A stretch of DNA of 42,957 nucleotides from Tannerella sp. (GCA_031270465.1 JAISXP010000044.1:1-42957); one strand, 5' to 3'; shown: positions 16,469-27,399, counted from the stretch's first letter. Translations and numbers: made by a program. Notes: generated from the letters alone by a model not told the origin.

Positions 16469-17571
16469 GAAGAAATGATCTTTTCGATTTCGTCGACAAT
16501 GAGTTCTGCGCTTTGCCGGCGAGCCAGTGGGGCGATGTTTTTGCTCAGCGATTGCAGTTTGCCGTCGTCGTGGATGAGGTTTAGAACCGTGTCGGCCAGC
16601 AGTTTTTCGGCGTCGCTGTCGGCTATTACGACGGCTGCGTCACGGCCGGCTACGGCGAGTGCATTTTTTGTCTGGTGGTCTTCAGCCACGTTGGGCGAGG
16701 GGATCAGGATGGCCGCTTTTCCCAGCAGGCAGAGTTCCGAGACGGAGCTTGCGCCTGCACGCGAGACGACCAGATCGGCCGCGGCATAGGCATAATCCAT
16801 CCGCGAGATAAAATCGGCACGCCAGACAAGGCTTTTCGTATCCGTCCGTTCCAGTTTATGCCTGATGATGTCGTGATAGTATTTTCCCGTCTGCCAGATG
16901 ATTTGTATGCCGGCATCGAGCAGTTGCGGCAGTCCGTCGAGCAGTCCGTTGTTGATCGTTCGCGCCCCCAGACTGCCGCCGATGAACAGCACGGTTTTTC
17001 TGTCCGGTTGCAATCGGAAGTACTCCAGCGCGGTCTTTTTGTCTTCGAGTCCGGTTTCCAGCTCTTTACGCACGGGATTGCCGGTGAGGACAATTTTCGC
17101 GGCCGGGAAAAACCGTTCCATGCCTTCGTATGCCACGCAGATTTTGGCGGCGCGTTTGCCCAGCAGCTTGTTGGTAATCCCGGCATACGAGTTTTGTTCC
17201 TGGATCAGCGTCGGAACGCCCAGCGATGACGCCGCACGCAGGGTGGGAGCGCTGGCATATCCGCCCACGCCGACGGCAATGTCGGGTTTAAACGTGCGAA
17301 TGATTTTTTTTGCCATGCGCAGACTTTTGAAAAGCCTGAACATGACGGCAATGTTTTTCAGTTTGTGGCTGCGATCGAAACCGCTGACAGGCAACCCGAC
17401 AATCTTGTATCCGGCTTTCGGAACACGTTCCATTTCCATGCGGTTGTCGGCGCCAACAAACAGGATTTCGACGTCGGGATGACGCTGCCTGAACGTGTCG
17501 GCAATGGCGATTGCGGGGAAAACGTGTCCGCCCGTTCCGCCGCCGCTTATGATGATTCTGTACGGGTTCAT
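16417..17571 (-). CDS. murG: UDP-N-acetylglucosamine--N-acetylmuramyl-(pentapeptide) pyrophosphoryl-undecaprenol transferase
   Basis: 384 residues. MurG adds GlcNAc to lipid I to form lipid II on the inner face of the membrane. The GT-B signatures are GGGTGGHVFPAIAIAD at the N-terminus, the acceptor-site GVGGYASAPTLRAA, FIGGSLGARTIN, and the UDP-GlcNAc site SRAGASSVSELCLLGKAAILIPSP. The native protein would end near VDEIEKII. The last 18 or so residues (SHHRDTENTK...) are encoded by a dispersed repeat and are probably a neutral tail added when the repeat replaced the original stop. The start overlaps the ftsW stop as ATGA. Confidence 0.95.
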   Translation of the reverse strand: MNPYRIIISGGGTGGHVFPAIAIADTFRQRHPDVEILFVGADNRMEMERVPKAGYKIVGLPVSGFDRSHKLKNIAVMFRLFKSLRMAKKIIRTFKPDIAVGVGGYASAPTLRAASSLGVPTLIQEQNSYAGITNKLLGKRAAKICVAYEGMERFFPAAKIVLTGNPVRKELETGLEDKKTALEYFRLQPDRKTVLFIGGSLGARTINNGLLDGLPQLLDAGIQIIWQTGKYYHDIIRHKLERTDTKSLVWRADFISRMDYAYAAADLVVSRAGASSVSELCLLGKAAILIPSPNVAEDHQTKNALAVAGRDAAVVIADSDAEKLLADTVLNLIHDDGKLQSLSKNIAPLARRQSAELIVDEIEKIISSHHRDTENTKIIPECTS

Positions 17572-18893
17572 GTTTCTGTTTGATTGACGGTTGATATAAT
17601 ATCTTCGTTTGACGGTTCATCCGTTTCCGGTTCGTTTTCGCCTTCTTCCGCATTTTCCACGAAGTTGTCCTCTTCATCCATTCTGGCCCCGAAATGGCTT
17701 ATACTTAAGATGATTCCCATGTATACGCAAGTCATTACCGTCGACGTGCCTCCCTGGCATATAAGCGGGAGAGGCTGACCCGTCACGGGAATCAGATTGA
17801 CGGCCACCGCAATGTTTATAAACGCCTGTATCACGATCATCAAACCGCAACCCAGGACGAGGTATTGAGGGAAAAACCTGTCGCACTGCCGGGAAATGAT
17901 GCCCACACGTATGAGCAGCATGATGTAGAGAAGCAGGACACCGAGGCCGCCCAAAATGATACCCAGTTCTTCGACGATGATGGCATAAATGAAGTCGGAA
18001 TATGCTAAAGGCAGGACGTCGCGCTGTACGCTCTGTCCGGGACCTTTTCCGAAAAGACCGCCTCGCGCGATCGCCATCTTGGCCTGGTTGACCTGACGGT
18101 TATCGTCCGTGATGATGAAAATGGAATCGTTTTTTGCCGCCGCCATCCGCTGCGCGGCTTCCGAGCTTTCGGACTTGGACGATTGTTCGGGATTGACAAA
18201 CTCGATGATGCGTTCCTTCCACGTAGGCGCGCGGGGAATATATTTTGCCACCGTTTTCATCATGTCGGGCGGCATGGTGCAAATCAGCAGCGCCCCGAGC
18301 AGTAAGGCGACAGTCGTCGAAAGCAGCAGTTTACCCAGTTTATCGAGCGGGATATGCCCGATAAACATCATCAGAAAACAGACGAGACCCAGTAGGATGG
18401 CAGTGGAAAGATTTCCGTAGGCTATAAGTAAACAGGGGGGAATGATGCCCCAGAGGATGATTTTGAATATTACCGAATCGCTCATTTTACCACGCTTGCT
18501 CAGCCAGAATGCCACGTAGACCACGCACGCCAGCTTTGCCACTTCGGACGGCTGAAACTGAAAGCCGAAAAGTTCCAGCGAACGGGCGGCACTGTTGATA
18601 TTCAGCCCCACAAAAGGCGTAATCAACAGCATCAGTATCGCAACCGGCAACAGGAGAATGGCCAGCGAGAAAAACTTGTAATGCACATGGCTCAGCCAGA
18701 CAACCAGTATGGCTCCAAAAAACAGGATCACGGTGTGTTTGATTATCGGCATCCAGATATTGGATTTCATGAAAGCCTGTGCACTGGTTGCGCTGAACAC
18801 CTCGACAAGCGACAGGCAGCAGAGCAGCAGGAAAATGATCCAGACGGATACGTCGCCGTAAAAAATCCTTTTTATCAAATCTTTCTTCGTCAT
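17568..18893 (-). CDS. ftsW: Septal peptidoglycan polymerase FtsW
   Basis: A 441-residue SEDS-family protein with about ten membrane segments. Conserved pieces are the helix with FQPSEVAKLACVVY (carrying the Glu-Lys of SEDS proteins), GRGGLFGKGPGQS-type loop sequence (here ARGGLFGKGPGQS), SDFIYAIIVEELG with the catalytic-site Asp, and NLIPVTGQPLPLICQGGTS. It polymerises lipid II together with the transpeptidase FtsI. The large outer loop carries a Ser, Ala and Glu-rich insertion (about 205-235), and the tail is acidic (about 410-441). It lies three bases after murD. Confidence 0.95.
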   Translation of the reverse strand: MTKKDLIKRIFYGDVSVWIIFLLLCCLSLVEVFSATSAQAFMKSNIWMPIIKHTVILFFGAILVVWLSHVHYKFFSLAILLLPVAILMLLITPFVGLNINSAARSLELFGFQFQPSEVAKLACVVYVAFWLSKRGKMSDSVIFKIILWGIIPPCLLIAYGNLSTAILLGLVCFLMMFIGHIPLDKLGKLLLSTTVALLLGALLICTMPPDMMKTVAKYIPRAPTWKERIIEFVNPEQSSKSESSEAAQRMAAAKNDSIFIITDDNRQVNQAKMAIARGGLFGKGPGQSVQRDVLPLAYSDFIYAIIVEELGIILGGLGVLLLYIMLLIRVGIISRQCDRFFPQYLVLGCGLMIVIQAFINIAVAVNLIPVTGQPLPLICQGGTSTVMTCVYMGIILSISHFGARMDEEDNFVENAEEGENEPETDEPSNEDIISTVNQTET

Positions 18894-18896
18894 TGT

Positions 18897-20240
18897 TTAC
18901 CCCTCCAGCTTTTTAACACAATCTTTGAATTGACGGCCGCGGTCTTCGTAGTTCTCGAACAAGTCGAAACTTGCACAGCAGGGCGAGAGCAAAACCGCAT
19001 CGCCTTCCTGCGCAAAGGCGGTAGCCTGTATTACAGCTTCTTCCATCGAACGCACATCGGCAATTCGCGAAATCCGGTCGTCAAAAAACACATGCAGTGC
19101 GGCGTTGTCTACACCCATAAATATCAACGCCCGCACCTTTTCGCGCACCAGCGGTTCGATTTCCGAATAGTCGTTACCCTTGTCCGTGCCGCCGAGGATG
19201 AGCACCGTTTTCGCCGTCATGCTCTGCAATGCGTACCGGCAGGAGTTGACGTTCGTCGCCTTGGAGTCGTTGATGTACTCGACGCCCCGGATGCAGGCGA
19301 CCCGTTCCATCCGGTGTTCCACGCCGCGAAACTCGCTGAGTGAACGGCGAATATCCTCATCGCCCGCACCAAGTATTTTGGCGGCGATAATCGCTGCCAT
19401 TGCGTTGTACAGGTTGTGCACGCCTTTCAGCGCGAGTTCGCTTTGCTTCATCGAAAAGGTGCCGTTTGCCGTATCGACAACCAGTTCGCCGTCTTTCACA
19501 TATCCGCTCAGTGCGGGGTTGCAGTCGTCCGAAAACGGATACAGCGCAGCTTTCGGGGGATACTTTTCGATTTCACGGGCAATGACGCGGTCTCCATTCC
19601 AGAAGATGAAGGCATCCTGTTCCGTCTGATTGCGGAGAATACGAAATTTGGAGTCCACATATTTCTGGAAATCGTAATGATACCGGTCTAAGTGATCGGG
19701 CGTGATGTTTAGCAGGACAGCAATGCCGGCCTTGAAATCGTACATGTTATCCAGTTGGAAACTGCTCAGTTCAATCACGTAACAGTCGTGAGGCGACTCG
19801 GCCACCTGAAGGGCAATGCTGTTTCCGACATTGCCCGCAAGCCCGACGTCGATGCCGGCCTGTTTTAAGATATGGTATGTCAGCATGGTCGTCGTCGTTT
19901 TGCCGTTGCTGCCCGTGATGCAAATCGTCTGTGAACGAATATACCGGCCTGCAAATTCGATTTCGGAGATGACGGGAATGTTTTTCGCCAAAACAGCCTG
20001 CATGATAGGCGTTTTATCGGGTATTCCCGGACTTTTGACAATTTCGTCGGCCTGCAGAATCGTCTTTTCCGTATGCCGGTTTTCTTCCCACGCGATATGG
20101 TGCGCATCCAGCAATGTCTTGTATTTGGGCTGAATGGTTGAACAGTCGGACACAAAAACATCGAACCCTTTGGCACTGGCGAGCACCGCTGCTCCCGCTC
20201 CGCTTTCTCCTCCTCCCAGTATGACGATTCTCCTGCTCAT
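18897..20240 (-). CDS. murD: UDP-N-acetylmuramoylalanine--D-glutamate ligase
   Basis: 447 residues. MurD adds D-Glu to UDP-MurNAc-L-Ala in the cytoplasm. Motifs include RRIVILGGGESGAGAAVLA at the N-terminus, the ATP loop ITGSNGKTTTT (about 112-121), ELSSFQLDNM, LNITPDHLDRY and HRMERVACIRGVEYINDSKATN, a MurD hallmark. The length is normal. It starts one base after the mraY stop and ends three bases before ftsW. Confidence 0.96.
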   Translation of the reverse strand: MSRRIVILGGGESGAGAAVLASAKGFDVFVSDCSTIQPKYKTLLDAHHIAWEENRHTEKTILQADEIVKSPGIPDKTPIMQAVLAKNIPVISEIEFAGRYIRSQTICITGSNGKTTTTMLTYHILKQAGIDVGLAGNVGNSIALQVAESPHDCYVIELSSFQLDNMYDFKAGIAVLLNITPDHLDRYHYDFQKYVDSKFRILRNQTEQDAFIFWNGDRVIAREIEKYPPKAALYPFSDDCNPALSGYVKDGELVVDTANGTFSMKQSELALKGVHNLYNAMAAIIAAKILGAGDEDIRRSLSEFRGVEHRMERVACIRGVEYINDSKATNVNSCRYALQSMTAKTVLILGGTDKGNDYSEIEPLVREKVRALIFMGVDNAALHVFFDDRISRIADVRSMEEAVIQATAFAQEGDAVLLSPCCASFDLFENYEDRGRQFKDCVKKLEG

Positions 20241-20241
20241 T

Positions 20242-21504
20242 TTATCTGACTTTTAACGTGATGATTGTAATCGCCGCCAATATAATGCCTATCAGCCAGA
20301 AACGGACGACGATTTTCGATTCCGGAACGATGTTAACCGGTTTTTGCAGCACGGCATGTATTCCGGCATTGCCCCGTTTCTGGAAATGATGATGCAGCGG
20401 TGTCATTTTGAATATCCTGCGACCTTCGCCATATTTTTTCTTCGTAAATTTGTAATACGATACTTGCAGCATCACCGAAAGGCTTTCGGCCAGAAAGATG
20501 CCGCAAAGAATCGGAATCAGCAGTTCTTTCCGTATGAGAATGGCATAAACGGCGATGATGCCGCCCAGCGTCAGGCTGCCTGTATCGCCCATAAAAACTT
20601 GAGCCGGATAAGCGTTATACCAGAGGAAACCGATGGTAGCTCCGATAAATGCCGATGCGAAAATAACCAGTTCCTCTGCTCCGGGGATGAACATGATGTT
20701 CAGGAAAGAGGCAAAGGCGACGTGCGACGACATGTATGCCAGCGTACCCAAAGCTACTCCGATGATGGCGGAACTTCCTGTTACCAGACCGTCTAATCCA
20801 TCCGTCAGATTTGCTCCGTTCGATACGGCAGTGACGATAAAAATGACAATCAGGATAAAAACGGTACAGGTCGCCACCGGTTGCCAGTCGCCCGTCCACT
20901 TGACTAATTGTGCGTAGTCGAAATTATTGTTTTTTACAAACGGAATCGTCGTTTGAGTCGATTTGATATGCGTCGTATGAATTTGTACATTTTCGACATG
21001 CTCATGGTTGCGAGTCGTCCGGTTTTCTCCAATTACTGCGTCGGGACTGAAAAAAAGAATCAGCCCTACAATCAGCCCGAGACCCACCTGTGCAATAATC
21101 TTGAACCATGCGTGCAAACCTTCCTTGTCTTTTTTGAACACTTTGATATAGTCGTCCACAAAACCAAGCCCTCCCATCCATACAGTTGTGATTATCATGA
21201 TAATCAGATATATATTGTTGATTCGCGAAAAAAGCAGCACCGGCACCAGGATGGCGACGATGATGATAATGCCGCCCATGGTCGGCGTGCCTTTTTTACT
21301 TGTCTGCCCTTCGACGCCCAAATCCCTGATTGATTCGCCGATTTGCAGGAGTTTCAGTTTGTTGATGATGCGGTGCCCTATCATTGTCGAAATGAAAAGC
21401 GAAAAAATAAGCGCACAAATAGCGCGAAACGAAATGTATTTGAACACTCCCGCTCCGGGAAAGTCAAATTGTAAATCCAGATAATTGAACAGGTCGTACA
21501 GCAT
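20242..21504 (-). CDS. mraY: Phospho-N-acetylmuramoyl-pentapeptide transferase
   Basis: A 420-residue polytopic membrane enzyme that makes lipid I from UDP-MurNAc-pentapeptide and undecaprenyl phosphate. Diagnostic motifs are [29 protein letters not shown] (the catalytic DD region), [17 protein letters not shown] and [10 protein letters not shown], plus the TPLHHHFQK motif near the C-terminus. A roughly 60-residue segment (about 170-230), rich in His, Thr and Asn, makes it longer than the E. coli enzyme, as is usual in Bacteroidota. It starts two bases after murE. Confidence 0.97.
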   Translation of the reverse strand: MLYDLFNYLDLQFDFPGAGVFKYISFRAICALIFSLFISTMIGHRIINKLKLLQIGESIRDLGVEGQTSKKGTPTMGGIIIIVAILVPVLLFSRINNIYLIIMIITTVWMGGLGFVDDYIKVFKKDKEGLHAWFKIIAQVGLGLIVGLILFFSPDAVIGENRTTRNHEHVENVQIHTTHIKSTQTTIPFVKNNNFDYAQLVKWTGDWQPVATCTVFILIVIFIVTAVSNGANLTDGLDGLVTGSSAIIGVALGTLAYMSSHVAFASFLNIMFIPGAEELVIFASAFIGATIGFLWYNAYPAQVFMGDTGSLTLGGIIAVYAILIRKELLIPILCGIFLAESLSVMLQVSYYKFTKKKYGEGRRIFKMTPLHHHFQKRGNAGIHAVLQKPVNIVPESKIVVRFWLIGIILAAITIITLKVR

Positions 21505-21506
21505 GA

Positions 21507-22976
21507 TTATGATTTATGTTGCGATGCAAAAATATTTTTTATTATCTCTCGGTCGTCGAAATGATGTTTTACTCCTTTAATATCCTGATAATCTTCATGT
21601 CCTTTTCCGGCTACGAGGATGACGTCGCCTTTTTGCGCCAGTCGCGTCGCCGTCGCAATCGCCTGTTTGCGGTCGGTGATGCAAAGCGTACGGTTCATGT
21701 CGTCGCGGTTCAGTCCGTTTACCATATCCCGGATGATGTCGTCCGGTTCTTCAAAACGTGGATTGTCCGACGTCAGAATGAGTTGGTCGCTCAGCCGGCA
21801 GGCTTCTTTTGCCATCAGCGGACGTTTTCCGCCATCGCGGTTGCCGCCTGCACCTACGACGGTGATAATGCGGCCGTTGCCATTCAGCACTTCATGGATG
21901 CCGTTCAGCACGTTCGTCAAGGCGTCGGGCGTATGCGCATAATCCACAATGGCGGTGTAGCCCAGCGGTGAAGCAATGGTTTCGAACCGTCCCGACACAG
22001 GATGCAAAGCACTGAGCGCGACGAGGACTTCTTCCGGCTTTTCGCCCAGCGCCACGGCCGTACCATAAACGGCAAGCAAATTATAGGCATTAAACCGGCC
22101 TACGAAATGGACGTATACTTCGCGTCCGTTTATTGAAAGTTCGGTACCTTCGAAATGCGTTTCCAGCGTCTTCCCTTTGAAGTCGGCCAGCGTCTGCATC
22201 GAACAGGTGTACTTCTTCGCCGCGGTATTCTGTAACATGACAAGCCCCGACTTGTCATCGACATTGGTGACGGCGAAAGCGGAGGCTGGCAGATTGTCGA
22301 AAAATTTCTTCTTCGCTTTCAGGTAATTTTCGACTGTATGGTGATAATCCAGATGGTCGCGCGTCAGATTGGTGAAGATGCCGCCCCGGAAGGTGAGTCC
22401 GCTGATTCTTTTTTGGTCGACGGCGTGCGAGCTTACTTCCATGAAAGCGTATTCGCATCCTTCGGCTGCCATTTGCGCCAGCAATGCATGCAGCGTGTCG
22501 GGGTCGGGCGTAGTGTGGTTTGTCGCCAGCGGCTTGCCGTCGATATAGTTACAGACCGTTGAAATCAATCCTGCCCTGTATCCCAGCCTGCGGAAAAGCT
22601 CGTACAGGACGGTGGCGACCGTCGTTTTCCCGTTTGTGCCGGTCACGCCGACTAATGCAAGTCTGGACGATGGATGACCGTACCACGCATCCAGCAGGAT
22701 CCCCAGCGCTTCGGCCGTGTCGGGGACAGCGACAAACGGGATGGATTTATCCATGCCGGAAGGGATGTGTTCGCACACAATTGCGGAAGCGCCTTTTTCG
22801 ATGGCGCCGCCGATGTAGTCGTGACCGTCGACCGTCGTTCCTCTGACGGCGACAAATATGTTTCCGTTTTCAACTTTCCTCGAATCGGAACAGATACCCG
22901 AAACAGGAAAACCGGTATCGTGGCCGGTCACTGTTTGCACGGTGGGCAAGAATGTTATCAGTATGTTAAGATTCAT
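21507..22976 (-). CDS. murE: UDP-N-acetylmuramoyl-L-alanyl-D-glutamate--2,6-diaminopimelate ligase
   Basis: 489 residues from the ATG at 22976, chosen because the N-terminal domain ([35 protein letters not shown]) follows at once; the open frame further upstream lies in ftsI. MurE adds the third stem amino acid in the cytoplasm. The ATP loop [13 protein letters not shown] and the C-terminal DNPR motif ([11 protein letters not shown]) are present; DNPR is the signature for meso-diaminopimelate rather than lysine. The gene sits 11 bases after ftsI and two bases before mraY. Confidence 0.96.
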   Translation of the reverse strand: MNLNILITFLPTVQTVTGHDTGFPVSGICSDSRKVENGNIFVAVRGTTVDGHDYIGGAIEKGASAIVCEHIPSGMDKSIPFVAVPDTAEALGILLDAWYGHPSSRLALVGVTGTNGKTTVATVLYELFRRLGYRAGLISTVCNYIDGKPLATNHTTPDPDTLHALLAQMAAEGCEYAFMEVSSHAVDQKRISGLTFRGGIFTNLTRDHLDYHHTVENYLKAKKKFFDNLPASAFAVTNVDDKSGLVMLQNTAAKKYTCSMQTLADFKGKTLETHFEGTELSINGREVYVHFVGRFNAYNLLAVYGTAVALGEKPEEVLVALSALHPVSGRFETIASPLGYTAIVDYAHTPDALTNVLNGIHEVLNGNGRIITVVGAGGNRDGGKRPLMAKEACRLSDQLILTSDNPRFEEPDDIIRDMVNGLNRDDMNRTLCITDRKQAIATATRLAQKGDVILVAGKGHEDYQDIKGVKHHFDDREIIKNIFASQHKS

Positions 22977-22987
22977 ATTCTTATCAG

Positions 22988-25153
22988 TTAATTTTTTAGT
23001 GTGATGGTAACAGTCTGGCCTTTCACGACGCGCGTTCCTGTCGGAAGAGACTGTGATACGACTTTCCCCCATCCCGACAGGCGGACGTTCAGCCCGCATT
23101 TCTCCAGCGCGAAAACGGCGTCTTTCGCTCCCATCCCCATTACGTTGGGCACAAGGTCGCCTCTGACGGTTATTTCTTTCATATCAATAGATGGCGTTGT
23201 CATATTCCGTCGTCCCGATACATATTCAGACTTAATCGAGCCTGAAGTCTTGATGTCCAGTTCGTCCAGTATATAGGCCAGTGATTTTGCATGGCTGTTT
23301 TTGACTTCGGGGATGCTGATTCTCGTTGAATCGGGTTTCATCGAACGGACGATTATTTTCGACTGGCGGGAATATATTTTCTCTGCAATGATCTTGAATA
23401 CCGTGCCGCACATCAGTCCGCCCGACGGATTGCCGGACGGGCGGTGCATGAAAACGATGCACGAGTACTGCGGCTCGTCGGCAGGGAAATATCCGCAGAA
23501 CGAAACGTTGTGGCCGTAGACTGTTCCGTTTTTGTCGATAAGTTGTGCCGTTCCCGTCTTGCCGGCAATGGAAACGGCTTCCGAATATGCCGCGTTGCCC
23601 GTGCCTTTTTCGACGGCATTTGTCAGCATGCTCTGGATAATTTTCAGCGTCCTGTTCGAACAGACCGGTGAAACAAGCGTTTGGGTTTTGAAGCGATCGA
23701 CAATTTTTCCGTCGCGCTGAATTTCTTTGGTGAAGATGGGGCGAATCATTTTGCCGTTGTTGGCGATGGCGTTGTAGTATGCCAGCGTATATATTGGAGG
23801 CATCTGTACTTCAGTGCCGTACGACATGCGCGGAAGCGATTGATCCGACCATCCCGCCTTGCCCGGTAAGGACACTTTGGGATGTCCCGAACCTGAAATT
23901 TCGAGGTGTAAATCGGTTAAAACTCCGACACGCTCCAGTCCGGCAATGAATTTTTGTGCATCGTGTTCATATCCTTCCAGGACAATTTTGGCCATGCCCA
24001 CATTGGATGAATACCAGAGCGCCTGTTCTGCCGAGATTACGCCGTATCCTCCTCTGTTGAAGTTGTGGTCTCTGATGGGACGGCCTTTGTACATGTATAT
24101 GCCGTTGCCGGTATTCAGTATTTTATCGGGCGTGCACACGCCGTCTTCGAGCGCAACCATCATGACGGCGGTTTTGAACGTCGAGCCGGGTTCATACTGG
24201 CCGTTGACCGCTCTGTTTTCCGATTCGGAATAGGCGCCGCCCTGTCTGCGTATCAGATTTGTAATCGCCTTTATTTCGCCTGTTTTTACTTCCATCACGA
24301 TAGCGACGGCAACTTCGGGTTGCAGCTCTTTTGCCTTGTCATAGAGCGCTTTCTCGGTAATATCCTGTATTTGCGTATCGATGGTTGTCACAATATCAAA
24401 CCCGTCGACAGGCTCTTCGTACAAAACCTTTGTCCACCGGTTGCCGACGCGCACAAGCCGGCTGAGCCCCGTCTCGCCACGCAACAACGAATCGTATTCC
24501 AGTTCGAGGCCTTTCACTCCCTTCGACAGGTTGTTCCAGTAATTCTCGTCGATGTATCCGATGGTACGTCCGGCCAGTGAGCCGAACAGTTTCCGGCGTT
24601 CGAGGTACTCTTTTTCGTAAAAACCGCTTTTGTATCTTCCCAGTCTGAAAAACGGATATTGTCTGATTTTTTTCAGTTCCAGATAAGATACTTTTTTTGC
24701 CGAAATCTTAAATTCGGTATTGCCGGAATTCATGCCGTTCTTTAAATGAGCTTTATAGCCGTCGACCGTACGGTCTCCGAGACTTTTCGACAGGTACCAT
24801 GCGAGCGAATCGATACCATTGCTTTTGGAATGTAGAAATGAATCTTTCGGAAATTTGCCGTTCAGTTTGAAATCCATATAAAGTTCATACATCAACATGC
24901 TGGTGGAAATCAGTTTGCCGTCCGAAGAATAGATATTGCCGCGGTTTGGGCTTACTACTTTTACTGGGCGGTTTTGCTCTTTCCGCCACGTACGCATCCA
25001 TTTGTCGCCATCCACATAGGCTATCTTGAAAAGACACACAAGAATCCCCGTCACTACCGGAATCAGCAATAATACGATCACGCCATAACGTATCAATATG
25101 TTTGTATTGTTCGTTCCCTTTTCAAATTCTTCATTTTGCGGCGTCATACTCAT
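22988..25153 (-). CDS. ftsI: Septal transpeptidase FtsI (penicillin-binding protein 3) with PASTA domain
   Basis: About 721 residues from the ATG at 25153 (25147 is close by); upstream frame lies in ftsL. A single transmembrane helix (about 22-43) is followed by the PBP dimerisation domain with [14 protein letters not shown], then the transpeptidase: PGSTFKT with the active Ser (about residue 324), SSN (about 382-384) and KTGTAQ (about 532). One C-terminal PASTA domain ([19 protein letters not shown]...) ends the protein. It cross-links septal peptidoglycan with FtsW and is a beta-lactam target. It begins seven bases after the ftsL stop. Confidence 0.96.
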   Translation of the reverse strand: MSMTPQNEEFEKGTNNTNILIRYGVIVLLLIPVVTGILVCLFKIAYVDGDKWMRTWRKEQNRPVKVVSPNRGNIYSSDGKLISTSMLMYELYMDFKLNGKFPKDSFLHSKSNGIDSLAWYLSKSLGDRTVDGYKAHLKNGMNSGNTEFKISAKKVSYLELKKIRQYPFFRLGRYKSGFYEKEYLERRKLFGSLAGRTIGYIDENYWNNLSKGVKGLELEYDSLLRGETGLSRLVRVGNRWTKVLYEEPVDGFDIVTTIDTQIQDITEKALYDKAKELQPEVAVAIVMEVKTGEIKAITNLIRRQGGAYSESENRAVNGQYEPGSTFKTAVMMVALEDGVCTPDKILNTGNGIYMYKGRPIRDHNFNRGGYGVISAEQALWYSSNVGMAKIVLEGYEHDAQKFIAGLERVGVLTDLHLEISGSGHPKVSLPGKAGWSDQSLPRMSYGTEVQMPPIYTLAYYNAIANNGKMIRPIFTKEIQRDGKIVDRFKTQTLVSPVCSNRTLKIIQSMLTNAVEKGTGNAAYSEAVSIAGKTGTAQLIDKNGTVYGHNVSFCGYFPADEPQYSCIVFMHRPSGNPSGGLMCGTVFKIIAEKIYSRQSKIIVRSMKPDSTRISIPEVKNSHAKSLAYILDELDIKTSGSIKSEYVSGRRNMTTPSIDMKEITVRGDLVPNVMGMGAKDAVFALEKCGLNVRLSGWGKVVSQSLPTGTRVVKGQTVTITLKN

Positions 25154-25160
25154 TTCGGGT

Positions 25161-25511
25161 CTATTTATATAATATGTAGGGCGGAGTCTGAGCGCTCTCA
25201 AGTCCAAGCCCCTGTTTTTTGATCATTTCTTCAATTTCGGACAGACGGTTGCTTCCTGTCAGTTCACTTGATATGGCAACGGCCTGATTTTTAACGTCCC
25301 GTAATTCTTCTTCCAGACGGCCTATCTCGCGCAGTTTCAGCAGACAGATATACCGGTTGCTGATCAATAAAAACAACAGGATGACGATCAGTACAATCAT
25401 GTGCGTATGCTTGATGACAAATTCTTCTTTCAGAATGCCGCCACTCAGAAAGTATAAGACAGTGAAACGTCTGTTTTTTTTCTTCTTATGCGATTGTTTT
25501 TTCTGATTCAT
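25161..25511 (-). CDS. ftsL: FtsL-like septal protein
   Basis: 116 residues from the ATG at 25511. A very basic cytoplasmic start (NQKKQSHKKKKNRR) is followed by one transmembrane helix (HMIVLIVILLFLLISNRY) and a coiled-coil-like periplasmic stretch (LKLREIGRLEEELRDVKNQ). The topology and position between rsmH and ftsI fit FtsL, the bitopic scaffold that binds FtsI-FtsW. Sequence identity in this family is low, so the call rests on topology and synteny. It overlaps rsmH by 26 bases. Confidence 0.8.
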   Translation of the reverse strand: MNQKKQSHKKKKNRRFTVLYFLSGGILKEEFVIKHTHMIVLIVILLFLLISNRYICLLKLREIGRLEEELRDVKNQAVAISSELTGSNRLSEIEEMIKKQGLGLESAQTPPYILYK

Positions 25512-26430
25512 AATATTGTTTTTTTTCTGCGATTCGTAATTTGGCGCTTCGCGCCCGCGGATTGGTTTCAATCTCCTCGGCCGAAGGGATAATCACTTTA
25601 TTGTTAATCGGACGGAATGGCGTTAACTGGTTTCCAAAGAAATCAGACCGGCTTTCTCCGTCGAAATTTCCCGTACGGAAAAAGTTTTTTACCAGCCGGT
25701 CTTCCAGCGAGTGATATGTGATGACGGCCATCCGCCCGCCAGGTTTCAGGATATGCAATGCCTGATTCAGCATTTCACGCAGCGCCTGCATTTCGTCGTT
25801 TACCGGGATGCGTAATGCCTGAAAAACCTGTGCAAGGAATTTCCTGTCGTTGTCCCGTCCTGCAAAAGGCTTGACAATCTGCAATAAATCGGTTGTCGTG
25901 TGTATCGCCGATGCAGCGCGCGCCTCCACAATCCGGGCAGCCAGCTTGCGGGCGGCTTTCAACTCGCCATAAAGATGAAAAACGGAGGCTAACGCTTCTT
26001 CGGAACAGGTATTCAGAATATCGGCAGCTGTTTTTCCCGCGCGGTTGTTCATGCGCATGTCCAGCGTGCCGTCGAACCTGAACGAAAAGCCACGCGACGG
26101 GTCGTCGAAATGATGTGACGACACGCCCAGGTCTGCCAGAATACCGTCTACCTGCGATTCGCCGTGATAACGCATAAAATTCAACAGATAACGGAAATTG
26201 CTGCGGACAAAGACGAAACGGTTGTCAGCTGGAATATTCGCTTCCGTATCCGCATCCTGATCGAATCCGTAAAGTTTCCCTTTGCTTCCCAGGCGTTCCA
26301 AAATGCCGCGGGCATGACCGCCGCCTCCGAAAGTGAGGTCGACATAAATCCCCGATGACTGAACATTTAAACCGTTCAGACTTTCATCAAACAATACCGG
26401 AACATGGTAGTGCGTTTCTACTTCGTTCAT
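25486..26430 (-). CDS. rsmH: 16S rRNA (cytosine-1402-N4)-methyltransferase
   Basis: 314 residues from the ATG at 26430 (YHVPVLFDESLNGL follows at once). RsmH, formerly MraW, methylates N4 of C1402 in 16S rRNA. The SAM-binding loop is YVDLTFGGGGHARGIL, then GFDQDADTEAN; GILADLGVSSHHFDDPSRGFSFRFDGTLDMRMN is the family core. It is the first recognisable gene of the dcw cluster in this window. No mraZ lies upstream; the adjacent gene is an M48 protease. Confidence 0.96.
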   Translation of the reverse strand: MNEVETHYHVPVLFDESLNGLNVQSSGIYVDLTFGGGGHARGILERLGSKGKLYGFDQDADTEANIPADNRFVFVRSNFRYLLNFMRYHGESQVDGILADLGVSSHHFDDPSRGFSFRFDGTLDMRMNNRAGKTAADILNTCSEEALASVFHLYGELKAARKLAARIVEARAASAIHTTTDLLQIVKPFAGRDNDRKFLAQVFQALRIPVNDEMQALREMLNQALHILKPGGRMAVITYHSLEDRLVKNFFRTGNFDGESRSDFFGNQLTPFRPINNKVIIPSAEEIETNPRARSAKLRIAEKKQYYESEKTIA

Positions 26431-26478
26431 TTTTAATATGTTTGCAATTGCCAAAATTGTTGTAACAGTTTCAGACAG

Positions 26479-26486
26479 TAAAGATA
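26479..26486 (-). promoter_or_regulatory. Possible -7 box of the dcw promoter
   Basis: TATCTTTA on the minus strand matches TAnnTTTG at all but the last base, 49 bases before the rsmH start. A TTTG lies 16 bases upstream, shorter than the usual 19-20. This is the only candidate found in the gap ahead of rsmH. Confidence 0.35.
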
Positions 26487-26601
26487 TGAATTTTTATCTT
26501 AACAAACGGCGATAATATCAAGAATGTTTTCAACATCATACTTTGAGTATTTATCGAAATCCCTTGAATTTTTGAACCGCATGGCATTTTTAGGACGGGG
26601 T

Positions 26602-27399
26602 TCAGAGGTTCGAAGATTTCTTCACGTAGCTGTCGGCTTTTTCGCGTATTCGTTTGGAGCGTTTTTCGCTGTCGGGGTGTGATGAAAACATTTTCTGCAC
26701 GGCCGAAGCACGGCTGCTTTGCGAGAGGTCGACAAGAATGTCCAGCGCATTCGCCATCGCATAGGGACTGAAGCCGTTGGAGATGCTGATTTCGAAACCG
26801 TAGTCGTCAGCTGCGTATTCCTGCTTTTGTGAGAACTGTGCGTCTACGAACGACTTCGCCAAGTCTTTCAACTGCGTTTCGGAGAGCGCGCTGACCGTGT
26901 GGCTCGCTGCGCCGGCCGCATTGATGACTGCGGAAGTCATGTATGCAGTTCGCATGGCATCTTTCACGTCCGTGCCGGCTACATGGCCGATTTCATGGCC
27001 AATGACGGCTATGAGTTCGGCGTCTTCCATCAAATCCATCAGTGCACTGAATATGCGGATACTGCCGTCACCACAAGCGAAGGCATTCACGTCGGCCACG
27101 TCATATACTTTGAAGTTTAGCGGAATCCCGTTTGCTTCCTTCAGATTTGCAGTCAGCCGTGCAAGCCGGACGCTGTATTCGCCTGTTTCGTCTGCCACCG
27201 GATTGTTTGCGTCCATCCATTCTACCGTCTCCCGGCACAGGGTTGCTACGTCTTCGTCGCTGAGGCTGACTGCCGAGATTACGTCTGCTGCCGTTTCTTC
27301 TACTTTCTTCAGATTAATCGAGCGCCCTCCGATTTTGACCTGCGCCTGCACGACAGAAATGCCTGCAACAAACGCCATGAATAAAATCACTTTTTTCAT
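26602..27399 (-). CDS. Secreted M48-family zinc metallopeptidase
   Basis: 265 residues from the ATG at 27399; an in-frame ATG nine bases upstream is possible. A signal peptide (KKVILFMAFVAGISVVQAQ) sends it to the periplasm. The zinc site is HEIGH (AVIGHEIGHVAGTDVK) with the third ligand in EYAADDYG, and the SSHPDSEKRSKRI end matches M48 peptidases such as YcaL/LoiP/BepA. The protein lacks the membrane helices of HtpX. A role in envelope protein quality control is likely from family. It is divergent from the HAD-hotdog gene, with facing promoters. Confidence 0.88.
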   Translation of the reverse strand: MKKVILFMAFVAGISVVQAQVKIGGRSINLKKVEETAADVISAVSLSDEDVATLCRETVEWMDANNPVADETGEYSVRLARLTANLKEANGIPLNFKVYDVADVNAFACGDGSIRIFSALMDLMEDAELIAVIGHEIGHVAGTDVKDAMRTAYMTSAVINAAGAASHTVSALSETQLKDLAKSFVDAQFSQKQEYAADDYGFEISISNGFSPYAMANALDILVDLSQSSRASAVQKMFSSHPDSEKRSKRIREKADSYVKKSSNL

